Below, piece after piece: positions 9,086 through 17,324 of a stretch of DNA of 64,000 nt. The notes beneath the pieces are model-generated. The model made no database searches. It saw only the letters and a list, made by a program, of their open reading frames with translations, and was not told the origin of the DNA. Each line of letters opens with the position of its first letter. The stretch's first letter is position 1. Both the position numbers and the translations under genes were made by a program. Source of the stretch: JAWPMT01 sp965267435 (lineage in GTDB: Bacteria; Bacteroidota; Bacteroidia; Cytophagales; Cyclobacteriaceae); the NCBI GenBank assembly GCA_965267435.1, contig OZ253960.1, forward strand, positions 3,286,001 to 3,350,000. The letters are read 5' to 3'.

Positions 9086-9278
9086 CTGACGTCGTATTCC
9101 CAGAGCGCTTCCTGCTCTGTTCCCGGTTCAAAAGGTGATTATTCCGCTTCATCTGAAATATTCATCAAAGACCGCAACACAATCTTATATTCGTTAGCAA
9201 AGAGAAGTTGTCTATCCAGCCCGATTTCTCCACAATCAACTGAAACCACATGCTCTTTAGCGCATTCGCTCCGTGATA

Positions 9279-11183
9279 ATGAAAGTAAAGATCGCCTTGT
9301 TGTCATTATTCCTGGGACTTGTCCTGCACACCGCCACAGGACAAAGTATCCGGCGTATGCTTATCAACGCAGATTACAGTTTTTACTCCGAGCGATTTCA
9401 GGAAGCCATCGATCTCTATCAGGCAGTACTCGACAGAAGGCCTGAAAACGACAAGGCGGCTTACCACAAAATGATTGCCGAATACCTCACAATCAAGAAG
9501 GGGGAAAACGTCAAGCAATTAATCGACTTCTACAAAACAGGAGGTACAACCGACCGATTTTTTCACTATTGGATGGGCAGGATCTATTATGCCCGTTATG
9601 AGTTTGAGCTCTCACGAAAGCACTTCGAAAAGTTCCTAGGCGCCGATTCTTTTAAGAGCAAAGAAATTATCGCGGAATCCCGCGAGTATATAAAGAAAGC
9701 TGAGACTGCTGAGCAATTCTACGCCGGTTCGACGGGATATTTTGTAAGGCGTCTGCGCGCACCGATCAATTCACAATATGACGACCTCTCTCCTGCTTCG
9801 TTTGGTTCACAAGGCGAAATGGTCTTTGCCTCTTCTCGCCCAATACCTGACTTCATAAAGAGCGAGAATGAATTCGCCGTACTCAAGACTTCAAAGTCCG
9901 GTCTCTCTTGGTGCGACCCTCAGGCTCTTATCAAACTAGGCACGCTCCCTCCAAATTTCACGTCCATAGAAATCGTGAAAGATGGTGGCAGAATGTATGT
10001 CTACAAAAAAACAGGACGGGGCAACTTCTACTACAGCGAGCCCTCAGCTGGTGATTGGGGCACACCAAAACAATCATCATTGGCAGGCCGTGGCAAGACC
10101 CTGGAGTCCGACTTTTTCATCAACGAAGAAGAAGACTACGTACTGTTTGCTGGCATGAAAAGCTATCACCTCGACATCTACGAGTCTAAGAAAGGAGCAA
10201 ACGGTCAGTGGTCTGCCCCCAAGGCCATCAAAGGCATCAACTCAAAATGGGATGAAGACAGCCCGTACATCACTCCTGATGGTAAATATCTGTACTTCTC
10301 ATCGAACAGATCCACCTCCATTGGAGGCTTTGATATCTATAAGTGCACTTGGGACCAGAGAAAGAAGAGGTGGTCTAAACCCGAAAACCTGGGGTACCCA
10401 ATCAATACAATCGACGACGAGGTGAACTTCCAGCCCAATAAAGACAATACATCAGGATTCTTTAGTTCGAACCGGCTCTTCGCCATGGGAGGCTTCGACG
10501 TCTATTACTTCAGCGATGAGAACAATGTCGTCGTCCAGGGAAAGATTACGGACTTCGATGATATGCCTATGTCAGATGTCGCGCTCACCTTCAAATCAAT
10601 GGAGGGCGGCGATCAGAAATACACCGCCAAAACTGATACAGCAGGCATTTACCAAATCGAAATTCCCGAGGATAAGAAATTCATCATCGACGTGACCATC
10701 GGAAAACACCTGGTCTCAGAGAGCAACTTTCGGTCCTTCCTCCATGATTCGCTGGCGTTGCTGGAGCATAACCTTATAGTGGAGGGACCGGAACATGACA
10801 GCACAGAGCTGGCGCAAGTTCCTGTAGAAATCAACCCCGACAAGCTCTTTACGGCCAATATCAGCAACATCTACTTTGACAAAGAAAGTGCAGAAGTCCC
10901 CGGCGACGCAGAGTTTATCATAGGGATGATGCAAAGGCTCCTTGAGCATCACCCTGACATGAAGCTGATTGTCCATGGTCATGCCGATAGTTTGGAACCC
11001 AACAAGGAGGAACTCGCGGTCCTCAGGGCAGAAAACGTGAAAAAGAAACTCGTTGCCAAAAACATCGACCCTGCGCGTATCGAGGTCACCGGGTACGCAG
11101 ACAAAGAGCTGCTCGCCTCCGGCGACGATGAGATAGACGGCCGCGAGCTCAACCGACGTATCGAAGTCTCCATCGTCGAATAA
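9279..11183 (+). CDS. PorE-like envelope protein with C-terminal OmpA domain
   Basis: 634 residues from ATG 9279 (the in-frame GTG at 9273 adds only two residues). A signal peptide is followed by TPR-like helices, a PD40 propeller (DEDSPYITPDG, LYFSSNRSTSIGGFDIYK, GFFSSNRLFAMGGFDVYYF), a carboxypeptidase-regulatory-like domain (VVVQGKITDFDDMPMSDV, TAGIYQIEIP) and an OmpA domain (IYFDKESAEV, VHGHADSLEPNKEE, GRELNRRIEVSI). It is third of the tandem set and has a separate ~190-nt leader, so it may be transcribed independently. Compared with the first paralogue the OmpA domain starts with a more classical IYFD strand. Likely periplasmic, tethering an envelope complex such as the T9SS to peptidoglycan. 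Confidence 0.85.
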   Translation: MKVKIALLSLFLGLVLHTATGQSIRRMLINADYSFYSERFQEAIDLYQAVLDRRPENDKAAYHKMIAEYLTIKKGENVKQLIDFYKTGGTTDRFFHYWMGRIYYARYEFELSRKHFEKFLGADSFKSKEIIAESREYIKKAETAEQFYAGSTGYFVRRLRAPINSQYDDLSPASFGSQGEMVFASSRPIPDFIKSENEFAVLKTSKSGLSWCDPQALIKLGTLPPNFTSIEIVKDGGRMYVYKKTGRGNFYYSEPSAGDWGTPKQSSLAGRGKTLESDFFINEEEDYVLFAGMKSYHLDIYESKKGANGQWSAPKAIKGINSKWDEDSPYITPDGKYLYFSSNRSTSIGGFDIYKCTWDQRKKRWSKPENLGYPINTIDDEVNFQPNKDNTSGFFSSNRLFAMGGFDVYYFSDENNVVVQGKITDFDDMPMSDVALTFKSMEGGDQKYTAKTDTAGIYQIEIPEDKKFIIDVTIGKHLVSESNFRSFLHDSLALLEHNLIVEGPEHDSTELAQVPVEINPDKLFTANISNIYFDKESAEVPGDAEFIIGMMQRLLEHHPDMKLIVHGHADSLEPNKEELAVLRAENVKKKLVAKNIDPARIEVTGYADKELLASGDDEIDGRELNRRIEVSIVE

Positions 11184-11200
11184 CAATACACCCATTTCGC

Positions 11201-11208
11201 TATCTTTG
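11201..11208 (+). promoter_or_regulatory. Bacteroidota -7 element TATCTTTG ahead of fabH
   Basis: TATCTTTG matches TAnnTTTG exactly and ends 16 nt before the fabH ATG. The -33 position 22 nt upstream reads TCG (11176-11178), one mismatch from TTG. Confidence 0.45.
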
Positions 11209-11224
11209 GTTGCTAAAAAGCAGC

Positions 11225-12229
11225 ATGTACAACTCCCAAATCGTTGGCATCGGTCACTACGTCCCCGATAATGTGGTAACCAACAAAGACCTCGAAAAAA
11301 TGATGGATACCACCGACGAATGGATCGTCGAAAGGACCGGAATCCACGAACGTCGGTGGATAGACCCCACAACCGATGATTCCCCCTCTGTTATGGGGAC
11401 CAAGGCCGCCCGCAAAGCGCTTGAAAATGCCAACCTCACCCCTGACGATGTTGACTTTATCATTTTTGCCACGCTAAGCCCCGATTACTATTTCCCTGGC
11501 CCCGGTGTACAAGTCCAGGAGCAGCTCGGCATCCGGGAAGTGGGCGCCCTCGACGTGCGCAATCAGTGCTCGGGGTTCGTTTACTCCCTATCCGTAGCAG
11601 ACCAGTTCGTCAAAACGGGCATGTACAAGACTGTATTGGTCATCGGCTCCGAGAATCACTCTGGTGGCCTGGAAAAGACTACCAGGGGTAGGGGTGTGAC
11701 CGTGATATTTGGTGATGGTGCCGGTGCTGTCGTCTTGCAAAGAACTGAAGAAGACCGCGGCATACTATCAACACATCTGCATTCCGAAGGGAAGCACGCA
11801 GAAGAACTGGCACTCATAGGCCCGGCGACGGGTAGATGGGTTGACAGGATCATTGAAGAAAACGACCCGGAGGACTCCTCTTACTACCCATATATGAATG
11901 GCAACTTCGTATTCAAACATGCCGTCACAAGATTTCAGGAGGTAATCCACGAGGCACTCATGCAAAACAATCTCAAGCCCGAGGACCTCGATCTGCTCAT
12001 TCCCCACCAGGCCAACTTGCGCATCAGCCAGTTCATTCAGAGACAGATGAAACTTCCAGACGACAAGGTGTACAACAACATCATGCGTTATGGAAACACT
12101 ACGGCTGCGTCTATTCCTATTGCCTTAAGTGAAGCCTGTCAGGAGGGCAAGATCAAACCTGGTAACATTGTATGCTTCGCAGCATTTGGGAGTGGGTTCA
12201 CCTGGGCATCGGCCCTCATCAAGTGGTAG
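11225..12229 (+). CDS. fabH: 3-oxoacyl-[acyl-carrier-protein] synthase III (FabH-type)
   Basis: 334 residues, the normal KASIII length. It condenses an acyl-CoA primer with malonyl-ACP to start fatty acid synthesis in the cytoplasm. The Cys-His-Asn triad is intact: Cys115 in RNQCSGFVY, His261 in IPHQANLRI and Asn291 in RYGNTTAASIP. The substrate-gate segment DEWIVERTGIHERRW is typical. ATG 11225 is chosen over TTG 11210 because it begins the conserved first strand (YNSQIVGIGHYVP). Unlike many bacterial fabH genes it is not beside plsX or rpmF, so it may be a second KASIII copy with its own primer preference. It is directly followed by a gene starting at the next base. Confidence 0.9.
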   Translation: MYNSQIVGIGHYVPDNVVTNKDLEKMMDTTDEWIVERTGIHERRWIDPTTDDSPSVMGTKAARKALENANLTPDDVDFIIFATLSPDYYFPGPGVQVQEQLGIREVGALDVRNQCSGFVYSLSVADQFVKTGMYKTVLVIGSENHSGGLEKTTRGRGVTVIFGDGAGAVVLQRTEEDRGILSTHLHSEGKHAEELALIGPATGRWVDRIIEENDPEDSSYYPYMNGNFVFKHAVTRFQEVIHEALMQNNLKPEDLDLLIPHQANLRISQFIQRQMKLPDDKVYNNIMRYGNTTAASIPIALSEACQEGKIKPGNIVCFAAFGSGFTWASALIKW

Positions 12230-12814
12230 TTGGAAGGACTCACTGACAGGGAACTACAGATCCTTGCTGACAGCGACTTTCTACTCACCAAGCAGGCCGT
12301 ACATAAGAAGTTGATGGCAGTATTGGGTGAAGCCGAGGCGGCCATACGGGAGGAACTCACCACTACCAATTTCCAATTTCCACAGGGCACACTGCTCAAA
12401 GCTGGAAAGATATCTCGTGGCGAAAACTATAGGGGCCTCCCCTACTGGATTTTGGACTACCCACGAAAGTTTCTGAAAGAAGAGACATTCGCATTTCGAA
12501 CGATGATCTGGTGGGGGCATGAGATCAGCTGCACGCTACATGTCAGTGGCCCACCATCAAAGACATTCTCATCAGCCGGAGACGTGTCCGATGTCTACTT
12601 CTGCATCAATGACAGTCCGTGGGAGTATCATTTCGATGAGGACAATTACCAAAAGCTATCCACGCTCGCTTCTCAGGAGATCCATGAACACATTGAAAGG
12701 AAGCGATTCGTCAAAGTCGCGCACAAATGGCCGCTCGAGAGGCTTTCTGACCTGCCGGACCTCTCATCAAAATCACTGCAAATGGCACTACAATTGCTTT
12801 CTCACAACACATAG
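12230..12814 (+). CDS. Conserved-looking protein of unknown function, coupled to fabH
   Basis: 194 residues if translation starts at the TTG immediately after the fabH stop codon; the first in-frame ATG (12314) would discard 28 residues that look coding (LTDRELQILADSDFLLTKQ). No signal peptide or membrane segment. The central stretch GENYRGLPYWILDYPRKF is aromatic-rich and ends in a YPR motif, and FRTMIWWGHEISCTLH and DVYFCINDSPWEYHF follow, suggesting a compact cytoplasmic alpha/beta protein. Not recognised as any named family. Zero spacing to fabH implies translational coupling and a possible link to lipid or acyl metabolism, but that is context only. Confidence 0.65.
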   Translation: MEGLTDRELQILADSDFLLTKQAVHKKLMAVLGEAEAAIREELTTTNFQFPQGTLLKAGKISRGENYRGLPYWILDYPRKFLKEETFAFRTMIWWGHEISCTLHVSGPPSKTFSSAGDVSDVYFCINDSPWEYHFDEDNYQKLSTLASQEIHEHIERKRFVKVAHKWPLERLSDLPDLSSKSLQMALQLLSHNT

Positions 12815-12847
12815 ATGGCTGATACGTTTTACTGATGTTATTTTAGC

Positions 12848-14194
12848 ATGACCTTTGCAAGGAATACGTCTATGACCCTTCGCCACCTTTTCTACTACTG
12901 CTCCATACTTCTGGTCAGCCTGAGTCATGCCCAGGTCAGCCTCCTATTCCCCCCGCCCGAGGAGTTGGGGGAAATCAAAGTTGAAGAGGACGTATACAAA
13001 GCCTTTTATGAAAATGGAAAACTTGCCGTACGCGGGAAGCTCGTCGACAGTGTCAGACAGGAAAGATGGTTTGTTTTCCACCAAAACGGCAACACGAACA
13101 AGATCCTTCATTTTAAAGATGGCGTGCTGGACGGCCGCGTGCTACTATATGACGAGAGCGAAATCAGAATCAGCGAGACGTACTACAAAGACGGTATCAA
13201 ACAAGGTCTTCATTCCGAGTACTATGAAAACGGACAGCTAGCGCTGGAAGGAACCTTTTCAAAAGGGCAAAAACACAGTGCCTGGACAGAGTACTCGCCA
13301 TTTGGTTTCAAGACCTTCGAAAAGAATTATGCAGGCGGAGTCGCCGATGGCACATGGAAGTACTATCACGAAGAATCGAGTACCATACAAGCTATTGAGC
13401 AATATGAATATGGCGTGGAAGAAGGCAAGTGGTCCATCTATTTCCGCAGTGGGAGACCTCAGAAAGAATTTCAATTCAAGGACGGCCTGCTGCATGGATC
13501 CTATGTCGAGTACCATTCCAATCAAGCCCGGAGTGTTCTTGGGGAGTATGCTTTTGGACTAAGGACAGGACGATGGGTCAATTTTTATCGGAATGGGCAA
13601 CCCTATTCGGTGGGCAACTACAACAGGGACCAACGCGCAGGCATTTGGAAGTTCTTCAGAGAGAGTGGCAAACTGGAGAGCGAAGGCCCCTATGCTTATG
13701 ACCTTAAGGAAGGGCAGTGGATCTACTATCACGACAACGAACAGCTACAGGCAGTCGGCAGCTTCAAGGCTGACCAAAAGGATGGTCTGTGGGGCTATTT
13801 CTACGAAAACGAACAGCTACAACAAGAACAGACCTGGCGTAACGGCCGACTGATTACAACCTCCACGTTCTACACGATCAAAGGTGAGCCCCTGGAGAAA
13901 GGCACACTACAAGGGGGCTACGGCACGTACTATGAGTACCACGCAGAAGGGGCTCGTAAACTGGAAGGCAAACTGACTGATGGCTATTTCGAAGGAGAAT
14001 TCACGACGTTCTTCGAAGATGGTCAGGTAGCTTCTCGAGGTATGATGAAGAAGAGTGTGGAAGACGGCTATTGGGAATATTACCACGACTCCGGGCGCCT
14101 GGCCTCCAAAGGCTCCTTCAAAAACGGGGAGAAAACAGGAGACTGGTCTTATTACAACCGCAGGGGCAAGCTAACCGAGATGGTCACGCACTGA
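12848..14194 (+). CDS. Exported MORN-repeat (YwqK-like) protein
   Basis: 448 residues; a second ATG at 12872 gives a cleaner signal peptide (MTLRHLFYYCSILLVSLSHAQ) and may be the true start. The rest is a nearly uninterrupted series of about 14-15 MORN_2-type units, each around 23 residues, built on the pattern G-x-W-x-x-Y-[YF]-x-x-[GN]-x-x-x-x-x-G-x-[YF] (examples: DGTWKYYHE, EGKWSIYFRSG, AGIWKFFRESG, EGQWIYYHDN, DGYWEYYHDSG, TGDWSYYNRRG). Such repeats form an elongated beta-hairpin solenoid; related proteins are annotated as YwqK-family antitoxins, but no toxin gene is next to this one and the export signal argues against a cytoplasmic antitoxin. Likely periplasmic or surface scaffold. Confidence 0.8.
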   Translation: MTFARNTSMTLRHLFYYCSILLVSLSHAQVSLLFPPPEELGEIKVEEDVYKAFYENGKLAVRGKLVDSVRQERWFVFHQNGNTNKILHFKDGVLDGRVLLYDESEIRISETYYKDGIKQGLHSEYYENGQLALEGTFSKGQKHSAWTEYSPFGFKTFEKNYAGGVADGTWKYYHEESSTIQAIEQYEYGVEEGKWSIYFRSGRPQKEFQFKDGLLHGSYVEYHSNQARSVLGEYAFGLRTGRWVNFYRNGQPYSVGNYNRDQRAGIWKFFRESGKLESEGPYAYDLKEGQWIYYHDNEQLQAVGSFKADQKDGLWGYFYENEQLQQEQTWRNGRLITTSTFYTIKGEPLEKGTLQGGYGTYYEYHAEGARKLEGKLTDGYFEGEFTTFFEDGQVASRGMMKKSVEDGYWEYYHDSGRLASKGSFKNGEKTGDWSYYNRRGKLTEMVTH

Positions 14195-14207
14195 TCGATC
14201 CGCCTAC

Positions 14208-15602
14208 TCAAGGATTCACGATCTCGCGATGGTCACTGATGAAGTTCACCAATTGATCCACATCTAGCTTCTTTGCGACAATCTTCCGCTCACCATCGAG
14301 CACATAGACCTGCGGAAATGACCGCACGTTATAGTCCGCCCTGAAGTTGCTGCGATAAAATGGATCAGCCAAATTGACCCAATCCAGCTCATTCTCGATG
14401 ATGTAGTTCTTCCACTTCTCCTGGTCAGTGATGCCACATACAGCCACCACCTCCGCACCCAGGTCTTTCAGGTCGTAATAAGCGTCACGCAAGATGGGAG
14501 TCTTCTTCTTGCAATGTCCACAGTCCGGATCGTAGAAAAACAGGACCAAATAGTCACCATCTATCTCCAGTGCATTCACGGGCGCCTGGGCGGTATCTAT
14601 CAACTGCAGCGCAGGTGCCGGCTGACCGATTAAATTGGGTTTGAGAAACGCCACCTCTTCCCTCATCTTCTCCAGCGACTCCTCAGTGATCCAATCCGCC
14701 TGTGAGCTCAGATAATAGTCCTCCAGAAGATGCACCAGCACGGCATCCTGTCCCATTAGCTTGGGGGTCTGATAGTGATTGGTGAAAGTGACCAGCCAAA
14801 AGCGGAATGCTACCGGGTCATCCTTCACAGTGGCCAATATCTCATCGAGTTCGGCACTGATCGTATCGGGCGCCTGCGGGATCACTTCAGTCAGATAGCG
14901 CATCACTTGATCCTTGAATATGGGTGTTCGCAGCAATCCGAACTCCTCGAAGTCCAAACGCTCTCGATAGGTATTGCGATAGGCGTGAAACACCTTTCGA
15001 CGCTTTTCATCTTCGTCCGCGATCTCTGGAAACTCCTCAATGGGAATAGGCTGCATCAATCGCAGCATCTTGCTGATCATAAGGTCCGGATTTTCCTCGA
15101 TGATCCGGTCTCGTATGTTGTTTGCTTCGTCTGTGAGAGCTACCAATTGATCCCTGACAGCGGCACTATCGGCACCAGTAAGCTTCTCCAGGGATTGGGC
15201 AAGCTCTGTTCGTTGCTTCTGGAGAGCTCCCAGTTTCATTTGAAATTCCTTGAACGCGGCGTTTTCTCTAGACCCCTTCACCTCGAGGTTATCATAGCCT
15301 TCGCCCGTGCTGATCAACTCAAAGCTCGGTTCGTTGATCACAAACTCCAGGTAGATGCCTTCAGGCACATAAATGAAGTAGAGCCCGGGACGCAATCCCT
15401 CTTCTGAGTAGATTTTCATCTCTCCCCCCTCTCCTACTGTCAAGGTATCCTCCACAAATTTCTGGTCCGCCAGATGATAGCCAAGGTAAGCTTCTTCGGC
15501 CGCAAGCCCCTTAGATGTAAACGTAATATCTGTTGCCTGTCCTGCAGCGAGGAGACTGCTGGTGAGCGTCACTATGCTGAGCAATTGACGAAATAATCGC
15601 AT
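14208..15602 (-). CDS. Periplasmic TlpA-type thioredoxin with DUF4369/DUF5106-like N-terminus
   Basis: 464 residues with a signal peptide (LLSIVTLTSSLLAAGQ). The N-terminal beta domain (about 25-105) resembles DUF4369, a central helical region (about 110-325; KLGALQKQRTELAQSLEKL) resembles DUF5106, and the C-terminal thioredoxin fold (about 325-464) has the redox motif C361-G-H-C364 in YDPDCGHCKKKTP and the cis-Pro loop RSFPQVYVLD. CGHC is the protein-disulfide-isomerase-type motif, suggesting an oxidising or isomerising potential in the periplasm. It follows the lipoprotein hydrolase gene by 11 nt, so the two are probably co-transcribed. Convergent with the MORN-repeat gene. Confidence 0.85.
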   Translation of the reverse strand: MRLFRQLLSIVTLTSSLLAAGQATDITFTSKGLAAEEAYLGYHLADQKFVEDTLTVGEGGEMKIYSEEGLRPGLYFIYVPEGIYLEFVINEPSFELISTGEGYDNLEVKGSRENAAFKEFQMKLGALQKQRTELAQSLEKLTGADSAAVRDQLVALTDEANNIRDRIIEENPDLMISKMLRLMQPIPIEEFPEIADEDEKRRKVFHAYRNTYRERLDFEEFGLLRTPIFKDQVMRYLTEVIPQAPDTISAELDEILATVKDDPVAFRFWLVTFTNHYQTPKLMGQDAVLVHLLEDYYLSSQADWITEESLEKMREEVAFLKPNLIGQPAPALQLIDTAQAPVNALEIDGDYLVLFFYDPDCGHCKKKTPILRDAYYDLKDLGAEVVAVCGITDQEKWKNYIIENELDWVNLADPFYRSNFRADYNVRSFPQVYVLDGERKIVAKKLDVDQLVNFISDHREIVNP

Positions 15603-15613
15603 ACAATATTTGT

Positions 15614-16426
15614 CTAGATTATATCAAATATAGCCTGAATTATCGTTTCAGGGTGGCTCCATGGTACGAAGTGGTTGGCTCCTTGCAGATAACGAATATC
15701 TACTTTGTCAGCGGGCAGTTTCTCTCGTGCAAATTCCGCATTCTCCCACGGCACCAGCATATCTTTTTTCCCCTGTATAACGATCGAGCAGACATTAATA
15801 TGGTCCCACAGTGGCAACATCTTTGACAATTCACCCCGCAAGGGCATCAATTCTTCGTTGCTCACCCAAAAATCAGTAGGTGTTAGCCAGCCTCCGACCT
15901 TCGTTTTGATCCATGATCGGTACCACTCGTACTTTTCCATGTCAGGATCGATGGAAGGAGCTACAAAGATCAGGCCATGGTACGCATCTGGATAGTCCAT
16001 CGCCATCCTCGCAATGACGGGACCGCCCATGGAATGACCTACCAATATTTTCCGCTTATGCTCAAACTGACTCAGGGCGCCGTGAAGCGAAAGACTCTGC
16101 TTCTCCAGATCCGGCTCGGCCCATCCCTTGTCCGACTGCCCAAATCCCGGGCGATCAATCGCGAGCATATCACACCGCTGTAGCAGAGAGTCGTTCTGAA
16201 AGAAGTCCAGGAAAGCGCTCCAGCTCCCGGGTGATCCATGGACAAATACCACCAGATCATCCATACCTCTGTCTACATAAGCATAGTGCATGTTGCGCTC
16301 GCCTACAGAAACAGTACAGAAATCGGGTTGGATAGCTTTTGACGCAAACTTCTTTGCCGCCTGTTCATCGGTCATGGACAGTCCACAAGCAGTAAGAATC
16401 AGGGAAAAAGGAAAAATCCAACGCAT
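15614..16426 (-). CDS. Alpha/beta hydrolase lipoprotein
   Basis: 270 residues from the ATG at 16426, which gives a lipoprotein signal peptide with lipobox LTAC-G (MRWIFPFSLILTACG); the longer frame from 16489 has an implausible leader overlapping the divergent TPR gene. The fold motifs are VFVHGSPGSW (oxyanion), AIDRPGFGQSD, GHSMGG (nucleophile Ser), a likely Asp in IQGKKDMLVPWENA and the C-terminal NHFVPWSHPE histidine. It is an intact hydrolase anchored in a membrane; substrate unknown. First gene of a two-gene unit with the CGHC thioredoxin. It diverges from the TPR gene across an 82-nt gap. Confidence 0.82.
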   Translation of the reverse strand: MRWIFPFSLILTACGLSMTDEQAAKKFASKAIQPDFCTVSVGERNMHYAYVDRGMDDLVVFVHGSPGSWSAFLDFFQNDSLLQRCDMLAIDRPGFGQSDKGWAEPDLEKQSLSLHGALSQFEHKRKILVGHSMGGPVIARMAMDYPDAYHGLIFVAPSIDPDMEKYEWYRSWIKTKVGGWLTPTDFWVSNEELMPLRGELSKMLPLWDHINVCSIVIQGKKDMLVPWENAEFAREKLPADKVDIRYLQGANHFVPWSHPETIIQAIFDII

Positions 16427-16495
16427 ACGCCTTTTGGAAACGATACCATGCGACCGATGGTTTGAATAACGGGAACAATTGCCCAACACAAACCG

Positions 16496-16503
16496 TAACT
16501 TTG
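16496..16503 (+). promoter_or_regulatory. Bacteroidota -7 element TAACTTTG ahead of the TPR gene
   Basis: Exact TAnnTTTG match ending 5 nt before the ATG at 16509, implying a nearly leaderless mRNA. No TTG is found at the usual -33 spacing, so the promoter is only partly supported. Confidence 0.4.
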
Positions 16504-16508
16504 TTCAC

Positions 16509-17159
16509 ATGAAGTACTGCTGCTTGCTTTTCCTTACATTTTTTATGGGCATCAATGCCTCCGGGCAACCCGAGATCAGCTCGGAAGATCTGGAGCTGTG
16601 CAATGCGCTCTACGAGGAATCCAAGTTGCTCATTGAGGAAGGAAAATACGACGAAGCAGTGGGTTTCCTGCAGCAGGCACATGAGATCTACAAAGGCAAT
16701 ACCGATTACACGTATGTGGCAGCTTATGCCCTCTACAAGCTCAAGAGGCTGGACGATGCGGCCGACAAAATCGGATGGTCCATCGCCTTGGAACCTTTCC
16801 AATCAGACTATCTCGTGCTGGCCGGCAATATTGCCTACAAGAAGCGCGAATTCGAAGACGGTATCGGCTTCTACAATAAAGCCCTTCGATATCAGGACAG
16901 CAGTCAAGTGGCCATCGACGAGCTCAACTGCATATACAATCGAGGCAACTGCTATCTCAACTTGAAGAACTACGAGTCCGCCGAGCGCGACTATTCCAGT
17001 GTTCTGTCCATTGATGATGGAAACTTCATGGCCTTTCACAATCGCGCCTTAGCCCGACTGAGGCTCGGACTGAAGGAGGACGCCTGCCAGGATTTCGAAA
17101 ATGCTGTGGAGTCGGGCAGCAATATTTCCTCGAAGTACATCACGAAGCACTGCCAATAG
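16509..17159 (+). CDS. Exported tetratricopeptide-repeat protein
   Basis: 216 residues from ATG 16509, chosen because it starts a signal peptide (MKYCCLLFLTFFMGINASGQ). The remainder is four to five TPR units: LLIEEGKYDEAVGFLQQAHEIY, AAYALYKLKRLDDAADKIG, AGNIAYKKREFEDGIGFYNKAL, NRGNCYLNLKNYESAERDYS and NRALARLRLGLKEDACQDFE. No catalytic domain. TPR proteins of this size in Bacteroidota act as periplasmic scaffolds. Neighbours give no specific role: a divergent lipoprotein hydrolase on one side and the glutamine synthetase operon converging on the other. Confidence 0.82.
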   Translation: MKYCCLLFLTFFMGINASGQPEISSEDLELCNALYEESKLLIEEGKYDEAVGFLQQAHEIYKGNTDYTYVAAYALYKLKRLDDAADKIGWSIALEPFQSDYLVLAGNIAYKKREFEDGIGFYNKALRYQDSSQVAIDELNCIYNRGNCYLNLKNYESAERDYSSVLSIDDGNFMAFHNRALARLRLGLKEDACQDFENAVESGSNISSKYITKHCQ

Positions 17160-17210
17160 CCTGGATGCTTTCATTATCTGGAGAGACCGGTCATCACCAG
17201 CCTCTTCTGC

Positions 17211-17285
17211 GTCCCCGCTATCCGCTTTATCCGCGCCGCTCTACCCATCGCCATGGCCATGCGGGATGCCCGCTGCTATCGGGTC
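17211..17285. repeat. GC-rich intergenic palindromic element, possible dispersed repeat or terminator
   Basis: The 165-nt gap between convergent genes is unusually GC-rich. It contains CCCGCTATCCGC at 17214-17225, a tight hairpin GCGGG-atg-CCCGC at 17261-17273, and an overlapping CCCG...CGGG pair followed by TCTATTTT. The style resembles short intergenic repeats common in Bacteroidota genomes, but only one copy is seen in this window. Confidence 0.3.
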
Positions 17286-17324
17286 TATTTTGATAGGTAA
17301 GCTCTTCGACCCTGGGGCCTGGAC

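Noticed and set aside
12848..14194. Toxin-antitoxin system suggested by the YwqK-like annotation
   Set aside because: The protein has a signal peptide and no adjacent toxin gene; the MORN repeats alone do not support an antitoxin role.
14775..15407. 210-codon plus-strand ORF
   Set aside because: Antisense to the CGHC thioredoxin gene; composition is that of a shadow frame.
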